Of a stretch of 64,000 bases of DNA, positions 1 to 8,943 are shown one piece after another. Each line of letters starts with the position of its first letter. Position 1 is the stretch's first letter. The notes below the pieces were generated by a model, which was not told where the DNA came from, did no database searches, and worked only from the letters and a program-made list of their open reading frames with translations. Made by a program: the position numbers and the translations under genes. Origin of the DNA: Chitinimonas_A lacunae (GTDB lineage: Bacteria; Pseudomonadota; Gammaproteobacteria; Burkholderiales; Chitinimonadaceae); the NCBI RefSeq assembly GCF_042650885.1, contig NZ_JBHSBU010000001.1:992001-1056000 (forward strand). The letters run 5' to 3'.

Positions 1-492
1 TCAATCGTAGCGGATATGCTGCCCCAGTGCCGCCGGCAGGGCCGGTCGCAAAGTCAGCGCCAGTGCTTCAAACGGCGGGCTGAACATCGCATTGCGCCAG
101 ACCGGTTGTCTGGGCAGGCTGGTCAGCCCGGCCACCACCACCGCCGCCACCACGATCACCAGGCCGCGAGCCAGTCCGAACAGGGCACCGATGGCGCGGT
201 CGAGCGGGGTGAGGCCGACGGCTTTGATAAATTGATAGACCGTGATGCGCACAATGGCCGAGACGAACCAGACGCCGAGAAAAATGGCGATAAAGCCGGC
301 CAGCAGCCGCAATTCAGCCGTCGGTACCTCGGGCGGCAGCCATTGCGCGGCTTCGCTGGCATAGCGCTGGGCCAGAAAGAAGGCCAGCACCCAGGCCACC
401 AGCGACAGGATTTCCGATACGCCGCCGCGCAGCACTGCCAACAGAATGGACAGGCCGATCACGATCAGGACGGCGTAGTCGAACCCGGTCAT
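1..492 (-). CDS. cvpA: CvpA family membrane protein
   Basis: This 163-aa protein has four hydrophobic stretches and the CvpA layout, beginning MTGFDYAVLIVIGLSILLA, with a conserved RGGVSE turn near residue 23. CvpA (colicin V production protein) is an inner-membrane protein, and its gene normally sits directly before purF. Its ATG overlaps the stop of the upstream SPOR gene by 4 bases (ATGA), so translation is probably coupled. The gene is complete: its TGA occupies bases 3-1. If the usual order holds, purF should lie just beyond the left edge of the window. The family and position are clear; the molecular function of CvpA itself is poorly defined. Confidence 0.9.
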   Translation of the reverse strand: MTGFDYAVLIVIGLSILLAVLRGGVSEILSLVAWVLAFFLAQRYASEAAQWLPPEVPTAELRLLAGFIAIFLGVWFVSAIVRITVYQFIKAVGLTPLDRAIGALFGLARGLVIVVAAVVVAGLTSLPRQPVWRNAMFSPPFEALALTLRPALPAALGQHIRYD

Positions 493-1265
493 TTGCTCAC
501 AATCTGGCTGGCGACGCCGGCCGCGGCGAGTTTGGCATGGGCTTTCTCGGCTGCATCGCGGCCGCCGAACGGGCCGGCCCGCAGTCGGGTCAGCGCCCCC
601 TTGTCGGTCGATACGGTAGCCATCGCCACCGATACGCCGGCCGCCCGTGCCTTGGCTGCCAGCGCCTCAACCTTCGATTTGTCGGCAAAGGCCCCGATCT
701 GCAGATAGAAATGGCTCGACGCAGCAGGCTTGTCGGCAGCGCTGTCAAGACCGTCGAGAATCTTTTTCGGATCGCGCGCTTCCTTGGCTTCGGCCTCGCG
801 GGCGATCGATTCGAGCGATTTCTTCGGCTCGGACTTTTCAGCCTTGGGCTCGGGTTTCGGTTCCGGTTTCGGTTCCGACCTCGGCTCGGGCTTGGGCTCG
901 GTTTTTTCGGGTTTCGGGTCCGGTTTGGGCTCCGGACGCGATTCCGGCTTGGGTGTCGGTTTGGGGTCCGGTTTTTCGGCTCGCGGCGCCGGTTTATCGA
1001 CGGGCGGGGCCATGGGGACCGGTACCACCTGTGCGCCCGCAGCAGGTTGCAGCGGCGGCGGGGCGGCAGGTGGGGTCGGCGCCAGCGAGGGCGCCGAACT
1101 GACGATAGTGACCGGCTGGCTGGCCAGGCTGGGAGGTGGACGGTCGTCCAGCACGTTCCACAACACCAGCAGGGCGACCAGCACCAGCGCGACCGCGCCG
1201 ACCAGACGGCGGCGGGCGCGCTTTTTCAGCACGGTGAGTTCTTCGCTAAGCGGGGAGTCGGCCAT
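489..1265 (-). CDS. dedD: SPOR-domain cell-division protein (DedD-like)
   Basis: This 258-aa bitopic membrane protein has a short cytoplasmic head (residues 1-21), one membrane helix (about 22-39), a long periplasmic linker rich in Pro, Lys and Glu with repeated EPKP units (about 90-150), and a C-terminal SPOR domain of about 75 residues (FYLQIGAFADKSKVEALAAK). SPOR domains bind denuded septal peptidoglycan, which places such proteins at the division site. The position between folC and cvpA matches dedD of Escherichia coli. The start lies 6 bases after the folC stop and the end overlaps cvpA, so the genes are probably co-transcribed. The low-complexity linker is also visible in the DNA at about 840-970. 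Confidence 0.85.
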   Translation of the reverse strand: MADSPLSEELTVLKKRARRRLVGAVALVLVALLVLWNVLDDRPPPSLASQPVTIVSSAPSLAPTPPAAPPPLQPAAGAQVVPVPMAPPVDKPAPRAEKPDPKPTPKPESRPEPKPDPKPEKTEPKPEPRSEPKPEPKPEPKAEKSEPKKSLESIAREAEAKEARDPKKILDGLDSAADKPAASSHFYLQIGAFADKSKVEALAAKARAAGVSVAMATVSTDKGALTRLRAGPFGGRDAAEKAHAKLAAAGVASQIVSK

Positions 1266-1271
1266 GAAACG

Positions 1272-2540
1272 TCAACGAGCCCGGGCCGCCAGTACGGCGG
1301 CCACGGTGTAAGTGGATCCGAAGGCGGCGATTCTATCATTTTCCCCGCAGGCGCGTAGCGCGGCACCGTAGGCGCTGGCGATATCGGGATGAAAATGAAT
1401 CCGCCCGCGCGCCTGGGCCGCCACGATCAGTTCAGCCAGCGCTTCGGGCGAAGCGGCGCGCGCCATATCGAGCGGCGCCAGATGCCAATGGTCGATCCGG
1501 TCCTTGACCAGCTCCACGACGCCGGCGATGTCCTTGTCGGCCATCATGGCAAACACCGCGTGCGTGGTCTCGAAATAGCCCTGATTGAGCAGGTTGGCGG
1601 CAAAACCGCGTGCGGCGTGCGGATTGTGCGCCACATCGAGCACCACCGACGGCCGCCCCGGCAATACCTGATAGCGGCCGGCCAGTTCGGCTTCCAGCAG
1701 ACCGCGCTTGATGGCACCGATCCCGACCGGCAGCCGCTCGTGCAGGGCTTGCACCATCGCAATCGCCACGCTGGCGTTGGCCAGTTGGTAGGTACCACGG
1801 AGTGCCGGGAACGGCAGACCGGGCTTTTGCCCGTCGCGGCCCCACCAGCGCCATTGAGTGGTCTCGTTGCGAAAACCGAAATCGGTCCCGATGCATTGCA
1901 GATCGGCCCCGATCTGGCGGGCATGGGCCAGCAGGCTCGCCGGCGGCTCGGCGTCGGCGCAGAAGGCCGGCCGGCCGGCGCGGAAGATGCCGGCCTTTTC
2001 CAGGCCGATCAGTTCGCGTGTGTCGCCCAGATAACTTTGATGATCGAGATCGACCGTGACCACCGCCGATACATCGGCATCGAAGACATTGACCGCATCG
2101 AGCCGGCCACCGAGGCCCACTTCCAGAATCGCCACCTCGACACCGGCATCGATGAATTGACGCATCGCAGCCAGGGTGCCGAATTCGAAATAGGTCAGCG
2201 ATACGTCTGCTCGCGCCGCTTCCACCGCCCGCAGCGCGGCGACGATCTGCTCATCGGCCGCAGGCACCAGATCGATCGCCACCCGCTCGTTGTAGCGCAG
2301 CATATGCGGACTGGTATAGGTGCCGACCTTGAAGCCGGCGGCACGATAGATCGCCGACAGCATGGTGCAGGTCGATCCCTTGCCATTGGTGCCGCCCACC
2401 ACGATCAGCGGGAAATCGGGCCGCAGGCCCATGGCATCGCGCACGCGCGCCACCCGTTCCAGTCCCATATCGATGGCATTGGGGTGAAGCTGTTCCAAAT
2501 GGGCCAGCCAGGCGTCCAGGGTCGGAGCATCGAAACTCAT
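1272..2540 (-). CDS. folC: Bifunctional folylpolyglutamate synthase/dihydrofolate synthase
   Basis: This 422-aa Mur-ligase-type ATPase adds glutamate to dihydropteroate and to folates. It has the P-loop GGTNGKGST at residues 49-57, the folate-binding YTSPHMLRYNERVAID segment just after it, and the ADP-binding DVAHNPHA motif in the C-terminal half. The start is MSFDAPTLDAWL at 2540. The frame stays open further upstream, but that stretch lies inside dsbB. The start overlaps the dsbB stop as ATGA. The genes appear to form a dsbB-folC-SPOR-cvpA transcription unit; accD, the common upstream neighbour, is absent here. Confidence 0.95.
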   Translation of the reverse strand: MSFDAPTLDAWLAHLEQLHPNAIDMGLERVARVRDAMGLRPDFPLIVVGGTNGKGSTCTMLSAIYRAAGFKVGTYTSPHMLRYNERVAIDLVPAADEQIVAALRAVEAARADVSLTYFEFGTLAAMRQFIDAGVEVAILEVGLGGRLDAVNVFDADVSAVVTVDLDHQSYLGDTRELIGLEKAGIFRAGRPAFCADAEPPASLLAHARQIGADLQCIGTDFGFRNETTQWRWWGRDGQKPGLPFPALRGTYQLANASVAIAMVQALHERLPVGIGAIKRGLLEAELAGRYQVLPGRPSVVLDVAHNPHAARGFAANLLNQGYFETTHAVFAMMADKDIAGVVELVKDRIDHWHLAPLDMARAASPEALAELIVAAQARGRIHFHPDIASAYGAALRACGENDRIAAFGSTYTVAAVLAARAR

Positions 2541-3052
2541 GCGCGGCCTCCCGGACGACGGGCAAAGAAGCCGGCCCACAGGGCCGCGAGCGCAAGGCCG
2601 ATGCAGCCGATCAAGACCCAACCGGGCAGCGAGATGCCAAACAGGCTCCAGTCGACGATGGCGCATTCGCCCGAAGTCAGCAGCACCCGCTTGAGCGTCG
2701 CCAGCAGGGGCATGGTGTCGAGCATATGCTGCAAGGTGGTGCCGCAACTGCCGAAGCTGCCGACCGGCTGGCTCTGGATATAGACATGACGCCCGGCCAC
2801 CGCCACACCGAGCAGCGCCGGCACGGCGGCCAGTACGCCGTAGATCCGCCCGCCCAGCCGACCGGCCGGATCGTGCAGGGCCGCCAGCAGCGCCACTGCG
2901 CCCGTCCCGATCACCGCTGCCCGCTGCAACATGCACAGCGGACACGGCGGCAGATATTTGTAATGTTCGAGATAGAGGGCAAAACCCATCATCCCTGCGC
3001 AAGCCAGCGCAATCAGAAAAAATACTGCTCTGCGTGTGCCAATCCAGTTCAT
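2537..3052 (-). CDS. dsbB: Disulfide bond formation protein DsbB
   Basis: This 171-aa inner-membrane quinone reductase reoxidises DsbA. It has four transmembrane helices, the first periplasmic Cys pair in PPCPLC (Cys37 and Cys40), and the second pair at Cys103 (SFGSCGTT) and Cys130 (SGECAIVDW), all spaced as in the characterised enzyme. It is the first gene of the minus-strand operon and overlaps folC by 4 bases. This linkage to folC is less usual than accD-folC but shows no sign of damage. A DsbA partner is not in the window. Confidence 0.93.
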   Translation of the reverse strand: MNWIGTRRAVFFLIALACAGMMGFALYLEHYKYLPPCPLCMLQRAAVIGTGAVALLAALHDPAGRLGGRIYGVLAAVPALLGVAVAGRHVYIQSQPVGSFGSCGTTLQHMLDTMPLLATLKRVLLTSGECAIVDWSLFGISLPGWVLIGCIGLALAALWAGFFARRPGGRA

Positions 3053-3095
3053 CGTTTTAATTGGAAGTGAAAGAATTCGGAAAAACTGAGTGACC

Positions 3096-3617
3096 CTAGT
3101 GCCAGTCGGACATCAACAGGCTCAGGATATTCTCGTCAGGGGTCAGGGCAATATCGTGGGCGGCCAGGATACGGTTATCGGTCGGCCGCACGATCTTGAG
3201 GTTAAGGAAAATCCGCTCGGGGCTGGCGGCGTAGGTGCCGACCACCACCGCCTGGGCCCGATGGCTGATCGACAGGTCCTTGACCTCGCGCGACAGCAAC
3301 AGTTCGCCGGTTCCTTCGCGCACGAACACATTGCCGCGCAGTTTCAGCTCGACCACCGGATGACCAAGCTGGGTCAACCGGGTGGAAACCTGCTCGGCCA
3401 GCATCCGGCCAAGCGTCGAGGACGAAGTCAGCCGGTTGATATCGACAAAGGTGGCCACGATCAGAGGGGCATCGCGCGGCAGCGGTTGCGGCAACACGGC
3501 CACCAGTTGGTCGGTGGCGCTGTAGCTGGCGCGAATCAGCCGGTTGCTGCGGCCGGCTTCGTAGCCGGCGCAACCGTTCAGGCACAGCAGCAGGACAAGG
3601 ACAAACAGTCGGGTCAC
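3096..3617 (-). CDS. FlgO-family outer-membrane lipoprotein
   Basis: This 173-aa protein has a short signal sequence ending in a lipobox (LCLNGC, lipidated Cys15 or 16) followed by a FlgO-type domain (IVATFVDINRL, LGRMLAEQVSTRL, VVGTYA, FLNLKIV). FlgO of Vibrio is an outer-membrane lipoprotein needed for flagellar stability and motility. The start codon is GTG at 3617 and overlaps the upstream lipoprotein stop as GTGA. The gene is the last of a three-gene unit with a patatin phospholipase. No flagellar genes are near, so the flagellar link is family knowledge, not context. Confidence 0.75.
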   Translation of the reverse strand: MTRLFVLVLLLCLNGCAGYEAGRSNRLIRASYSATDQLVAVLPQPLPRDAPLIVATFVDINRLTSSSTLGRMLAEQVSTRLTQLGHPVVELKLRGNVFVREGTGELLLSREVKDLSISHRAQAVVVGTYAASPERIFLNLKIVRPTDNRILAAHDIALTPDENILSLLMSDWH

Positions 3618-4165
3618 GGCGTGGCGGTCAGGTTGAACTGTCGGGTCGGTGTGGGCGGTGGCGGCGGCGCGGGCGGGGCCGGCAGCAGCGAGGCCTCGTA
3701 GGCGGCAGCATCGCGCGGATCGACCACATAGGCATCCGTCATCCGGAAAAGATAACGCTGGCCGTCGCCGATCGAGGCCGTCACCACCAGTTGCATGCCT
3801 ACTGCCAGCCGCACCGGATGGACATCGACCGTCACCTTGAGCGGCGTATCGTCGCGCTGGCTGACCGTCAGGCCCAGCTCGACCAGCGAGCTGAGCAGAT
3901 ATTGATGCAAGGCGCGGCTGAAATGAGTCGGCACCACAGGCGCCACCACCACCAGCGGCCGCGCCGTCAGGGCTTTCTGCTGCGAGGCACGCTGCATCAC
4001 CCGGTAGGCCGCATCATGGGCCAGCGCCCCCCAGTCGGCCGGAGCACGCAACAATGTAGGAGCCGGCTGGTCGGCCGAGGCCGCAACAGGTACCGGCAGC
4101 ACACACCCCGGCAGCAGCAGCGTCACAGCCAGGGCAACCGGTAGCGGAAACAGATGACGGCTCAT
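3614..4165 (-). CDS. Putative lipoprotein, function unknown
   Basis: This 183-aa protein has a signal peptide ending in a clear lipobox (LLLPGC), so it is probably an outer-membrane or periplasmic lipoprotein. The body has alternating beta-like segments (ARPLVVVAPVVPTHFSRAL, LKVTVDVHPVRLAVGMQLVV) and a C-terminal proline run (APPAPPPPPTPT) before the end. I do not recognise a family. It sits between the patatin gene (ATGA overlap at its start) and the FlgO-like gene (overlap at its end). This suggests a shared envelope task, for example an assembly partner of the FlgO-like lipoprotein. Confidence 0.75.
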   Translation of the reverse strand: MSRHLFPLPVALAVTLLLPGCVLPVPVAASADQPAPTLLRAPADWGALAHDAAYRVMQRASQQKALTARPLVVVAPVVPTHFSRALHQYLLSSLVELGLTVSQRDDTPLKVTVDVHPVRLAVGMQLVVTASIGDGQRYLFRMTDAYVVDPRDAAAYEASLLPAPPAPPPPPTPTRQFNLTATP

Positions 4166-5346
4166 GGCGATTGATCCGGAGCAGGCGGCAAGGCGCCGCC
4201 ACTATAGCCGAGAAAATTCAGGATGTCGTCGCGCCGGCGCATGGCGTCCTGATAGCCCAGCTCGATCAGATCGCGGGCATAGCCCTTATGGAACAGCAGA
4301 TAGGACGCCAGTACCGAACCCTGCCGCTTCAAGGCACCCAGCCCGCCGAGCGCAAAACGCATGGCCCAGGGAAAATGCGAAGTATGGCGCGCGGCAATCT
4401 GCTCAAGCGGCTTGGACGGGGCGATCACCAGAATATCGACGGTGCGCAGATGGATGTCGGCGTTGCTGCGGATATCCTCGGGAATAAACGACAGGGTGCG
4501 ATTGACCCGGGCAATCCGCTCCAGATCGACCTCCATCCCATCGATAAACACGCTGTTCATCAAATGACCGGCCACCTGGGCCAGGGTCGGGTAGACCGGC
4601 GCATACAGCCGCTCGCCGGGCAGCTCGCGCGGCGGCGACACGCCGATCACCAGTACCTTCTCGGCGCCGAGATGAAGCGCCGGACTCATCGGCGCGACCT
4701 GGCGCACCGAGCCGTCGCCGAACCATTCACGATGGATGCGAACAGCCGGGAACACAAAGGGAATCGCCGACGTGGCCATCAGATGCTCGATGCCGATCTC
4801 GGCACGCGAGCCGAGTCGCTGTGCCCGGTTCCAGCCTTCGATGCCGGGAGCGGCCTGAAAGAACGAGACCGACTGGCCCGAGTTATAGCCCGAAGCGGTA
4901 ATCGACAGCGCATGGAGCGCGCCGGCCTCGATGGCGGCGTCGATGCCGTCGAAATCGATCAGCCGCGCCAGCAAAGTGCGCAGCGGCTCGTTATCGAGAA
5001 ACGATTTGGGATTGCGCCGGCCGAAACCGCCCAGAAACAGCGATAACACCCAATGCAGGAAATAACGGCCGATGGTGACGGCATCGGCACGATAGACCTG
5101 CTGGATTTCCAGGTTTTTCCAGACGAATTCGAGCTTGCAGACGCTTTTACGGAAATGACGAGCGCCGGCCGCCAATGAAGCGGCATTGATGCCGCCGGCC
5201 GAAGTGCCGCAGATAATCGGAAAAGGGTTTTCAATCCGGGGCGGCAACAGCTTGGCAATGGCGCGCAGCACTCCCACCTGATAGGCGGCGCGCGCCCCGC
5301 CCCCCGACATGATCAGCCCGACCAGCGGGCGCCTGGACTCCGACAT
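4162..5346 (-). CDS. Patatin-like phospholipase
   Basis: This 394-aa serine lipid acyl hydrolase has the oxyanion loop SGGGARAAYQ (about residues 14-23), nucleophile elbow GTSAG with Ser49, and the catalytic Asp in FGDGSVRQ, forming the Ser-Asp dyad of the patatin/RssA family. No signal peptide is visible, so it is probably cytoplasmic or peripherally membrane-bound. A C-terminal extension of about 100 residues follows the patatin core. The start at 5346 has a good ribosome site (GAGGAG six bases upstream). It leads the patatin-lipoprotein-FlgO unit and diverges from guaB. The substrate is not predictable. Confidence 0.88.
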   Translation of the reverse strand: MSESRRPLVGLIMSGGGARAAYQVGVLRAIAKLLPPRIENPFPIICGTSAGGINAASLAAGARHFRKSVCKLEFVWKNLEIQQVYRADAVTIGRYFLHWVLSLFLGGFGRRNPKSFLDNEPLRTLLARLIDFDGIDAAIEAGALHALSITASGYNSGQSVSFFQAAPGIEGWNRAQRLGSRAEIGIEHLMATSAIPFVFPAVRIHREWFGDGSVRQVAPMSPALHLGAEKVLVIGVSPPRELPGERLYAPVYPTLAQVAGHLMNSVFIDGMEVDLERIARVNRTLSFIPEDIRSNADIHLRTVDILVIAPSKPLEQIAARHTSHFPWAMRFALGGLGALKRQGSVLASYLLFHKGYARDLIELGYQDAMRRRDDILNFLGYSGGALPPAPDQSP

Positions 5347-5440
5347 GGTCTCCTCGTGTGGTCCGGGCCGGCCCGGCGCCGGTGCCCTGGTTCCAGCATA
5401 GTTAATCCTATCGGAATACTCCCGCCAATTCGGTTTGCTG

Positions 5441-5467
5441 TATAATCGTTTTTTGTCGCCAAGGAGT
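5441..5467 (+). promoter_or_regulatory. Candidate guaB promoter -10 and ribosome binding site
   Basis: A perfect TATAAT lies at 5441-5446, and AAGGAGT at 5461-5467 is nine bases before the guaB ATG. No convincing -35 hexamer is present at the expected distance, so the promoter may depend on an activator or be weak at -35. The implied leader is short, about 25 bases. Confidence 0.55.
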
Positions 5468-5476
5468 TAGATAATT

Positions 5477-6940
5477 ATGCGGGTTATTCAAAAAGCACTG
5501 ACCTTCGACGACGTCCTGCTCGTTCCTGCCTATTCCTCCGTTATCCCCCGCGACGTCAACCTGGCGACGCAACTCACTCGCAATATCCGACTCAATCTGC
5601 CGCTTGTGTCCGCTGCCATGGACACCGTTACCGAAGCCCGCCTGGCCATCGCGATTGCCCAGGAAGGCGGCATCGGTATCGTGCACAAGAATATGCCGGC
5701 CCGCGCCCAAGCCGCAGAAGTCAGCAAGATCAAGCGCTACGAGAGCGGGGTGGTAAAAGATCCGGTCACGATCCAACCGCATATGCTGGTCCGTGAAGTG
5801 GTGGCGCTGACTCGCCAGCACCGTATCTCCGGCCTGCCGGTGGTCGAGAAGGACGGCAGCGTGGTCGGTATCGTCACCAACCGCGATCTGCGGTTCGAAT
5901 CGCGCCTCGACGCCCCGGTCTCCAGCATCATGACCCCGCGCGAGCGCCTAGTGACGGTGCGCGAAGGCGCCAGCATCGATGAAGCCCGCGAATTGATGCA
6001 TCACCACCGGCTCGAACGTGTGCTGGTGGTCGACGAGAACTTCAAGCTCAAGGGTCTGATCACGGTCAAGGACATCATCAAGACCACCGAGCACCCGTTC
6101 GCCGCCAAGGATATGCAGGGCCGCCTGCTGGCCGGCGCGGCAGTCGGCGTCGGTGGCGACACCGAAGAGCGTGTCACCATGCTGGTCGAGGCCGGCGTCG
6201 ATGTGGTGGTGGTCGATACCGCCCACGGCCACAGCCAGAACGTGCTCGACCGGGTACGCTGGGTAAAGCAGAACTTCCCCGATATCCAGGTCATCGGCGG
6301 CAATATCGCCACCGCCGCCGCTGCCCGCGCTCTGGTCGATGCCGGCGCCGATGGCGTCAAGGTCGGCATCGGCCCCGGTTCGATCTGTACCACCCGTATC
6401 GTCGCCGGTGTCGGCGTACCGCAGATCACCGCCGTGGCCAATGTGGCCGAAGCCCTCAAAGGCAGCGGCGTGCCGCTGATCGCCGATGGCGGCATCCGCT
6501 TCTCGGGCGATATCGCCAAGGCCATCGCGGCAGGCGCCCATGTGGTGATGCTGGGCGGCCTGTTCGCCGGTACCGAGGAAGCCCCCGGTGAAGTCGAGCT
6601 GTACCAGGGCCGCTCGTACAAGAGCTACCGTGGCATGGGCAGCCTCGGCGCCATGCAGCAAGGCTCGGCCGACCGCTACTTCCAGGACACCACCCCGAGC
6701 GCCGACAAGCTGGTGCCCGAAGGCGTCGAAGGCCGCGTGCCGTACAAGGGCCCGGTCACGGCCGTGATCCACCAGCTGATGGGCGGCCTGCGCTCGTCGA
6801 TGGGCTATCTCGGCTGCCCGTCGATCGCCGAAATGCACAGCAATGCCGAATTCGTCGAGATCACCGCAGCCGGTATCCGCGAATCACACGTCCATGATGT
6901 GCAGATCACCAAGGAAGCCCCGAACTACCATATCGACTGA
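5477..6940 (+). CDS. guaB: Inosine-5'-monophosphate dehydrogenase
   Basis: This 487-aa enzyme oxidises IMP to XMP with NAD+, the committing step of GMP synthesis. It is a TIM barrel (starting LTFDDVLLVPAYSSV) interrupted by two CBS domains at about residues 95-205. The active-site loop GPGSICTTR carries the catalytic Cys304, and the mobile flap region (RGMGSLGAMQQG, then YKGPVTAVIHQLMGGL) is intact. Length and motifs are those of a normal bacterial IMPDH. It has its own -10 box and ribosome site and is followed by a strong intrinsic terminator, so it looks monocistronic; guaA is not adjacent. Confidence 0.97.
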   Translation: MRVIQKALTFDDVLLVPAYSSVIPRDVNLATQLTRNIRLNLPLVSAAMDTVTEARLAIAIAQEGGIGIVHKNMPARAQAAEVSKIKRYESGVVKDPVTIQPHMLVREVVALTRQHRISGLPVVEKDGSVVGIVTNRDLRFESRLDAPVSSIMTPRERLVTVREGASIDEARELMHHHRLERVLVVDENFKLKGLITVKDIIKTTEHPFAAKDMQGRLLAGAAVGVGGDTEERVTMLVEAGVDVVVVDTAHGHSQNVLDRVRWVKQNFPDIQVIGGNIATAAAARALVDAGADGVKVGIGPGSICTTRIVAGVGVPQITAVANVAEALKGSGVPLIADGGIRFSGDIAKAIAAGAHVVMLGGLFAGTEEAPGEVELYQGRSYKSYRGMGSLGAMQQGSADRYFQDTTPSADKLVPEGVEGRVPYKGPVTAVIHQLMGGLRSSMGYLGCPSIAEMHSNAEFVEITAAGIRESHVHDVQITKEAPNYHID

Positions 6941-6974
6941 TCGCGACTGCGGGAGCCCTCTCCCCTCGCCATCG

Positions 6975-7001
6975 ATGGCCGGCCTGATGCCGGCCATTTT
7001 C
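6975..7001 (+). terminator. Intrinsic terminator of guaB
   Basis: A perfect 9-bp stem (ATGGCCGGC at 6975-6983 pairing with GCCGGCCAT at 6989-6997), 5-base loop CTGAT, followed by a short T run. It lies 35 bases after the guaB stop. Confidence 0.8.
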
Positions 7002-7220
7002 ATTGGAGTGTCGATGAGGACCGGATACGGCGCATTACGGACAGGTTGGACCAAAAGGAAAATTTCAGGAAAACATACTGCAAACATCGAAGCTTATGTA
7101 AAGAGAATATAAATATATTTCTCACAAGATCGGGTCCCAGCCCCACCTCCGCATCTGCCTCCACAATCACCCTATCCAGCCTCTCTCAAGCCCCCTCCCT
7201 GCCCTATCCCAGCCAAAGAA

Positions 7221-7242
7221 AAACCGGCCCGCAGGCCGGTTT
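7221..7242 (-). terminator. Intrinsic terminator of the small secreted protein gene
   Basis: A perfect 9-bp stem (AAACCGGCC at 7221-7229 with GGCCGGTTT at 7234-7242) and a 4-base loop. Read on the minus strand it is followed by a T-rich stretch (TTTTTCTTT partly inside the stem). It is placed just after the stop of the minus-strand gene at 7261. Confidence 0.75.
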
Positions 7243-7260
7243 GGCACGACAAGATATGGC

Positions 7261-7770
7261 TCAGTGTTCTTCAGGCGTGGTGGCCCGGCGCAGCAGACCT
7301 TCCACCAGCCCCAGCCGGTCACGCACGGCGCCTTCGAGGGTACAGTCGGTGCGGCTGATCTTGCCATCGAAGATATCGCTGCGCGTCTCGTAGGTGCCGA
7401 CCCGGGTAATGGTGCATTTACGTACCAGCACGCCGTCTTCCTCACCTTCGGGCTTGGCGCTCGGGCCCCGGAATTTGTACGTCACCTTGGTATCGATGGT
7501 CTCGGTCAGATTCATCGTGTACTTGGTCTTGCTGGTGCCATCGAGCTTCATGGTGCCCTTCAGGGTGGTGGTGCCGCTATGGACGCCGCCTTCCTTCTGG
7601 CAGTTTTCGAGCTTGATCGTCACATCCATCACGCCGGTGTCAGCGTCATAGCCGCCTGTTACGGTGCGGGTACCGTTACCGCACTGATTCTTCATATCGA
7701 CCTTGCCGGGTGCCGCAAAGGCAACGCCGCAGGTAAGGGCCAGGAAACAGGCAAACTTTAGACTGCGCAT
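7261..7770 (-). CDS. Small secreted protein, function unknown
   Basis: This 169-aa protein has a signal peptide (MRSLKFACFLALTCGVAFA, cut before APGK) and four Cys residues that could form periplasmic disulfides (NQCGNG, ENCQKE, RKCTIT, RTDCTL). The body is Thr- and Lys-rich with beta-like repeats, ending in a short helix (RDRLGLVEGLLRRA). The start at 7770 is chosen because AGGAGT lies seven bases upstream; the open frame extends further but has no ribosome site. It is monocistronic with its own terminator. I do not recognise a family. Confidence 0.75.
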   Translation of the reverse strand: MRSLKFACFLALTCGVAFAAPGKVDMKNQCGNGTRTVTGGYDADTGVMDVTIKLENCQKEGGVHSGTTTLKGTMKLDGTSKTKYTMNLTETIDTKVTYKFRGPSAKPEGEEDGVLVRKCTITRVGTYETRSDIFDGKISRTDCTLEGAVRDRLGLVEGLLRRATTPEEH

Positions 7771-7973
7771 GGTAACGACTCCTGTACGGGGAACAGTGAT
7801 TGTTGCACTTTGGTACAGCAATCTAGCGCTATACCTCTGGCACCGCAACCCAGCCGTTACCCGACAAGGCGGTAATAATCACCTTGGCAGGAACTTTCAA
7901 AATAAATGTTTTTGGCAAAATCTGTGCAAGCCTTCATGACCTATTCACACAGAAAATATAATAAGCGGAATCA

Positions 7974-8783
7974 TCAAATATCCGCGCCTTTCACCCCGAG
8001 CCGCCCCAGCATCGTATAAACCGCCTCAGCCGTCGCCTGCGGACGCTCGAAGGGGAACAGATGGCCGCCGTCGATGCGCATCAGCTCGATCCCGAAATCG
8101 CGCCGCATATGAACAATGTCGGAGCGCCGCACATATTCGGAACTGCGTCCGCCGATAAAGCCGGTCGGCACTTTGAGCCGGCCGCGCAGACGCGGGAAGA
8201 AATGCGGCAGGCCGCAATAGATGCGGTATTCGACCTCAGGCTCGAACTTGAGCCGCACGCCTTCCTCGCACGGCACAGTGCCGGTGGTGACATAGTCGTT
8301 GAGGCATTCAGGATCGAAGCTGGCGAAGGTATGTTTGGCCTGGAAATGCGCCGTCGCCGCTTCGATGCTGGGCCAGTGGCGCCGCCGGCGCAGCGAACCC
8401 TGCCCCGGCGTCATCCGCTCGATAAAGCCAAAGCGCTTGCCCAGCCACAGCGCAGTGGACACGGGACGGCCGAAGATCGGCGAATCGAGCAGCACCACCG
8501 CCCGGAACAGCTCGGGCCGTTGCAAAGCCGCCATAAAAGACAGGAAGCCACCCAGCGAATGCCCGACGGCCAAGACCGGGCCTTGATAGCGCTGCTCGAT
8601 AAAGTCGACGGTCTGCTCGACCAGATGCGGCCAGCAGTCGGTCACGGGATAACGCGGATCGTGGCCAAGCGTCTCGATATAGCCGATGTCGTAATGCGGC
8701 GCGAAATGGCTCAGGAACTTGCGATAGGTGCCGGCCGGAAAACTATTGGCATGCGAGAAATGCAAAGCGGGCTTGTCGTTCAT
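7974..8783 (-). CDS. Alpha/beta hydrolase
   Basis: This 269-aa alpha/beta-hydrolase fold protein has an oxyanion His-Ala-Asn segment (FSHANSFPAGTY), nucleophile elbow GHSLGG (serine nucleophile), and a late His in DGGHLFPFE that completes the triad. A candidate acid residue is in the strand before it. No signal peptide is seen, so it is probably cytoplasmic. The start MNDKPALHFSH at 8783 gives a normal family length; the longer frame runs into the divergent sensor gene and lacks family features. The ribosome site is poor. Esterase or lipase-like activity is likely; the substrate is unknown. Confidence 0.82.
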   Translation of the reverse strand: MNDKPALHFSHANSFPAGTYRKFLSHFAPHYDIGYIETLGHDPRYPVTDCWPHLVEQTVDFIEQRYQGPVLAVGHSLGGFLSFMAALQRPELFRAVVLLDSPIFGRPVSTALWLGKRFGFIERMTPGQGSLRRRRHWPSIEAATAHFQAKHTFASFDPECLNDYVTTGTVPCEEGVRLKFEPEVEYRIYCGLPHFFPRLRGRLKVPTGFIGGRSSEYVRRSDIVHMRRDFGIELMRIDGGHLFPFERPQATAEAVYTMLGRLGVKGADI

Positions 8784-8943
8784 TGCAGGAGCGGACAGGT
8801 CATCGATAACGCTAAGAATACGCCATCCTTCGCAAGCAAGCGCATGCTTGATTAGTAGAAACCACAGGCCATGGCGCATAACAGGCTCTATAAATGGGGA
8901 GAGCCGTTTTGAGCCCCCCACAACAATAGGTAGCTGGCCCACC

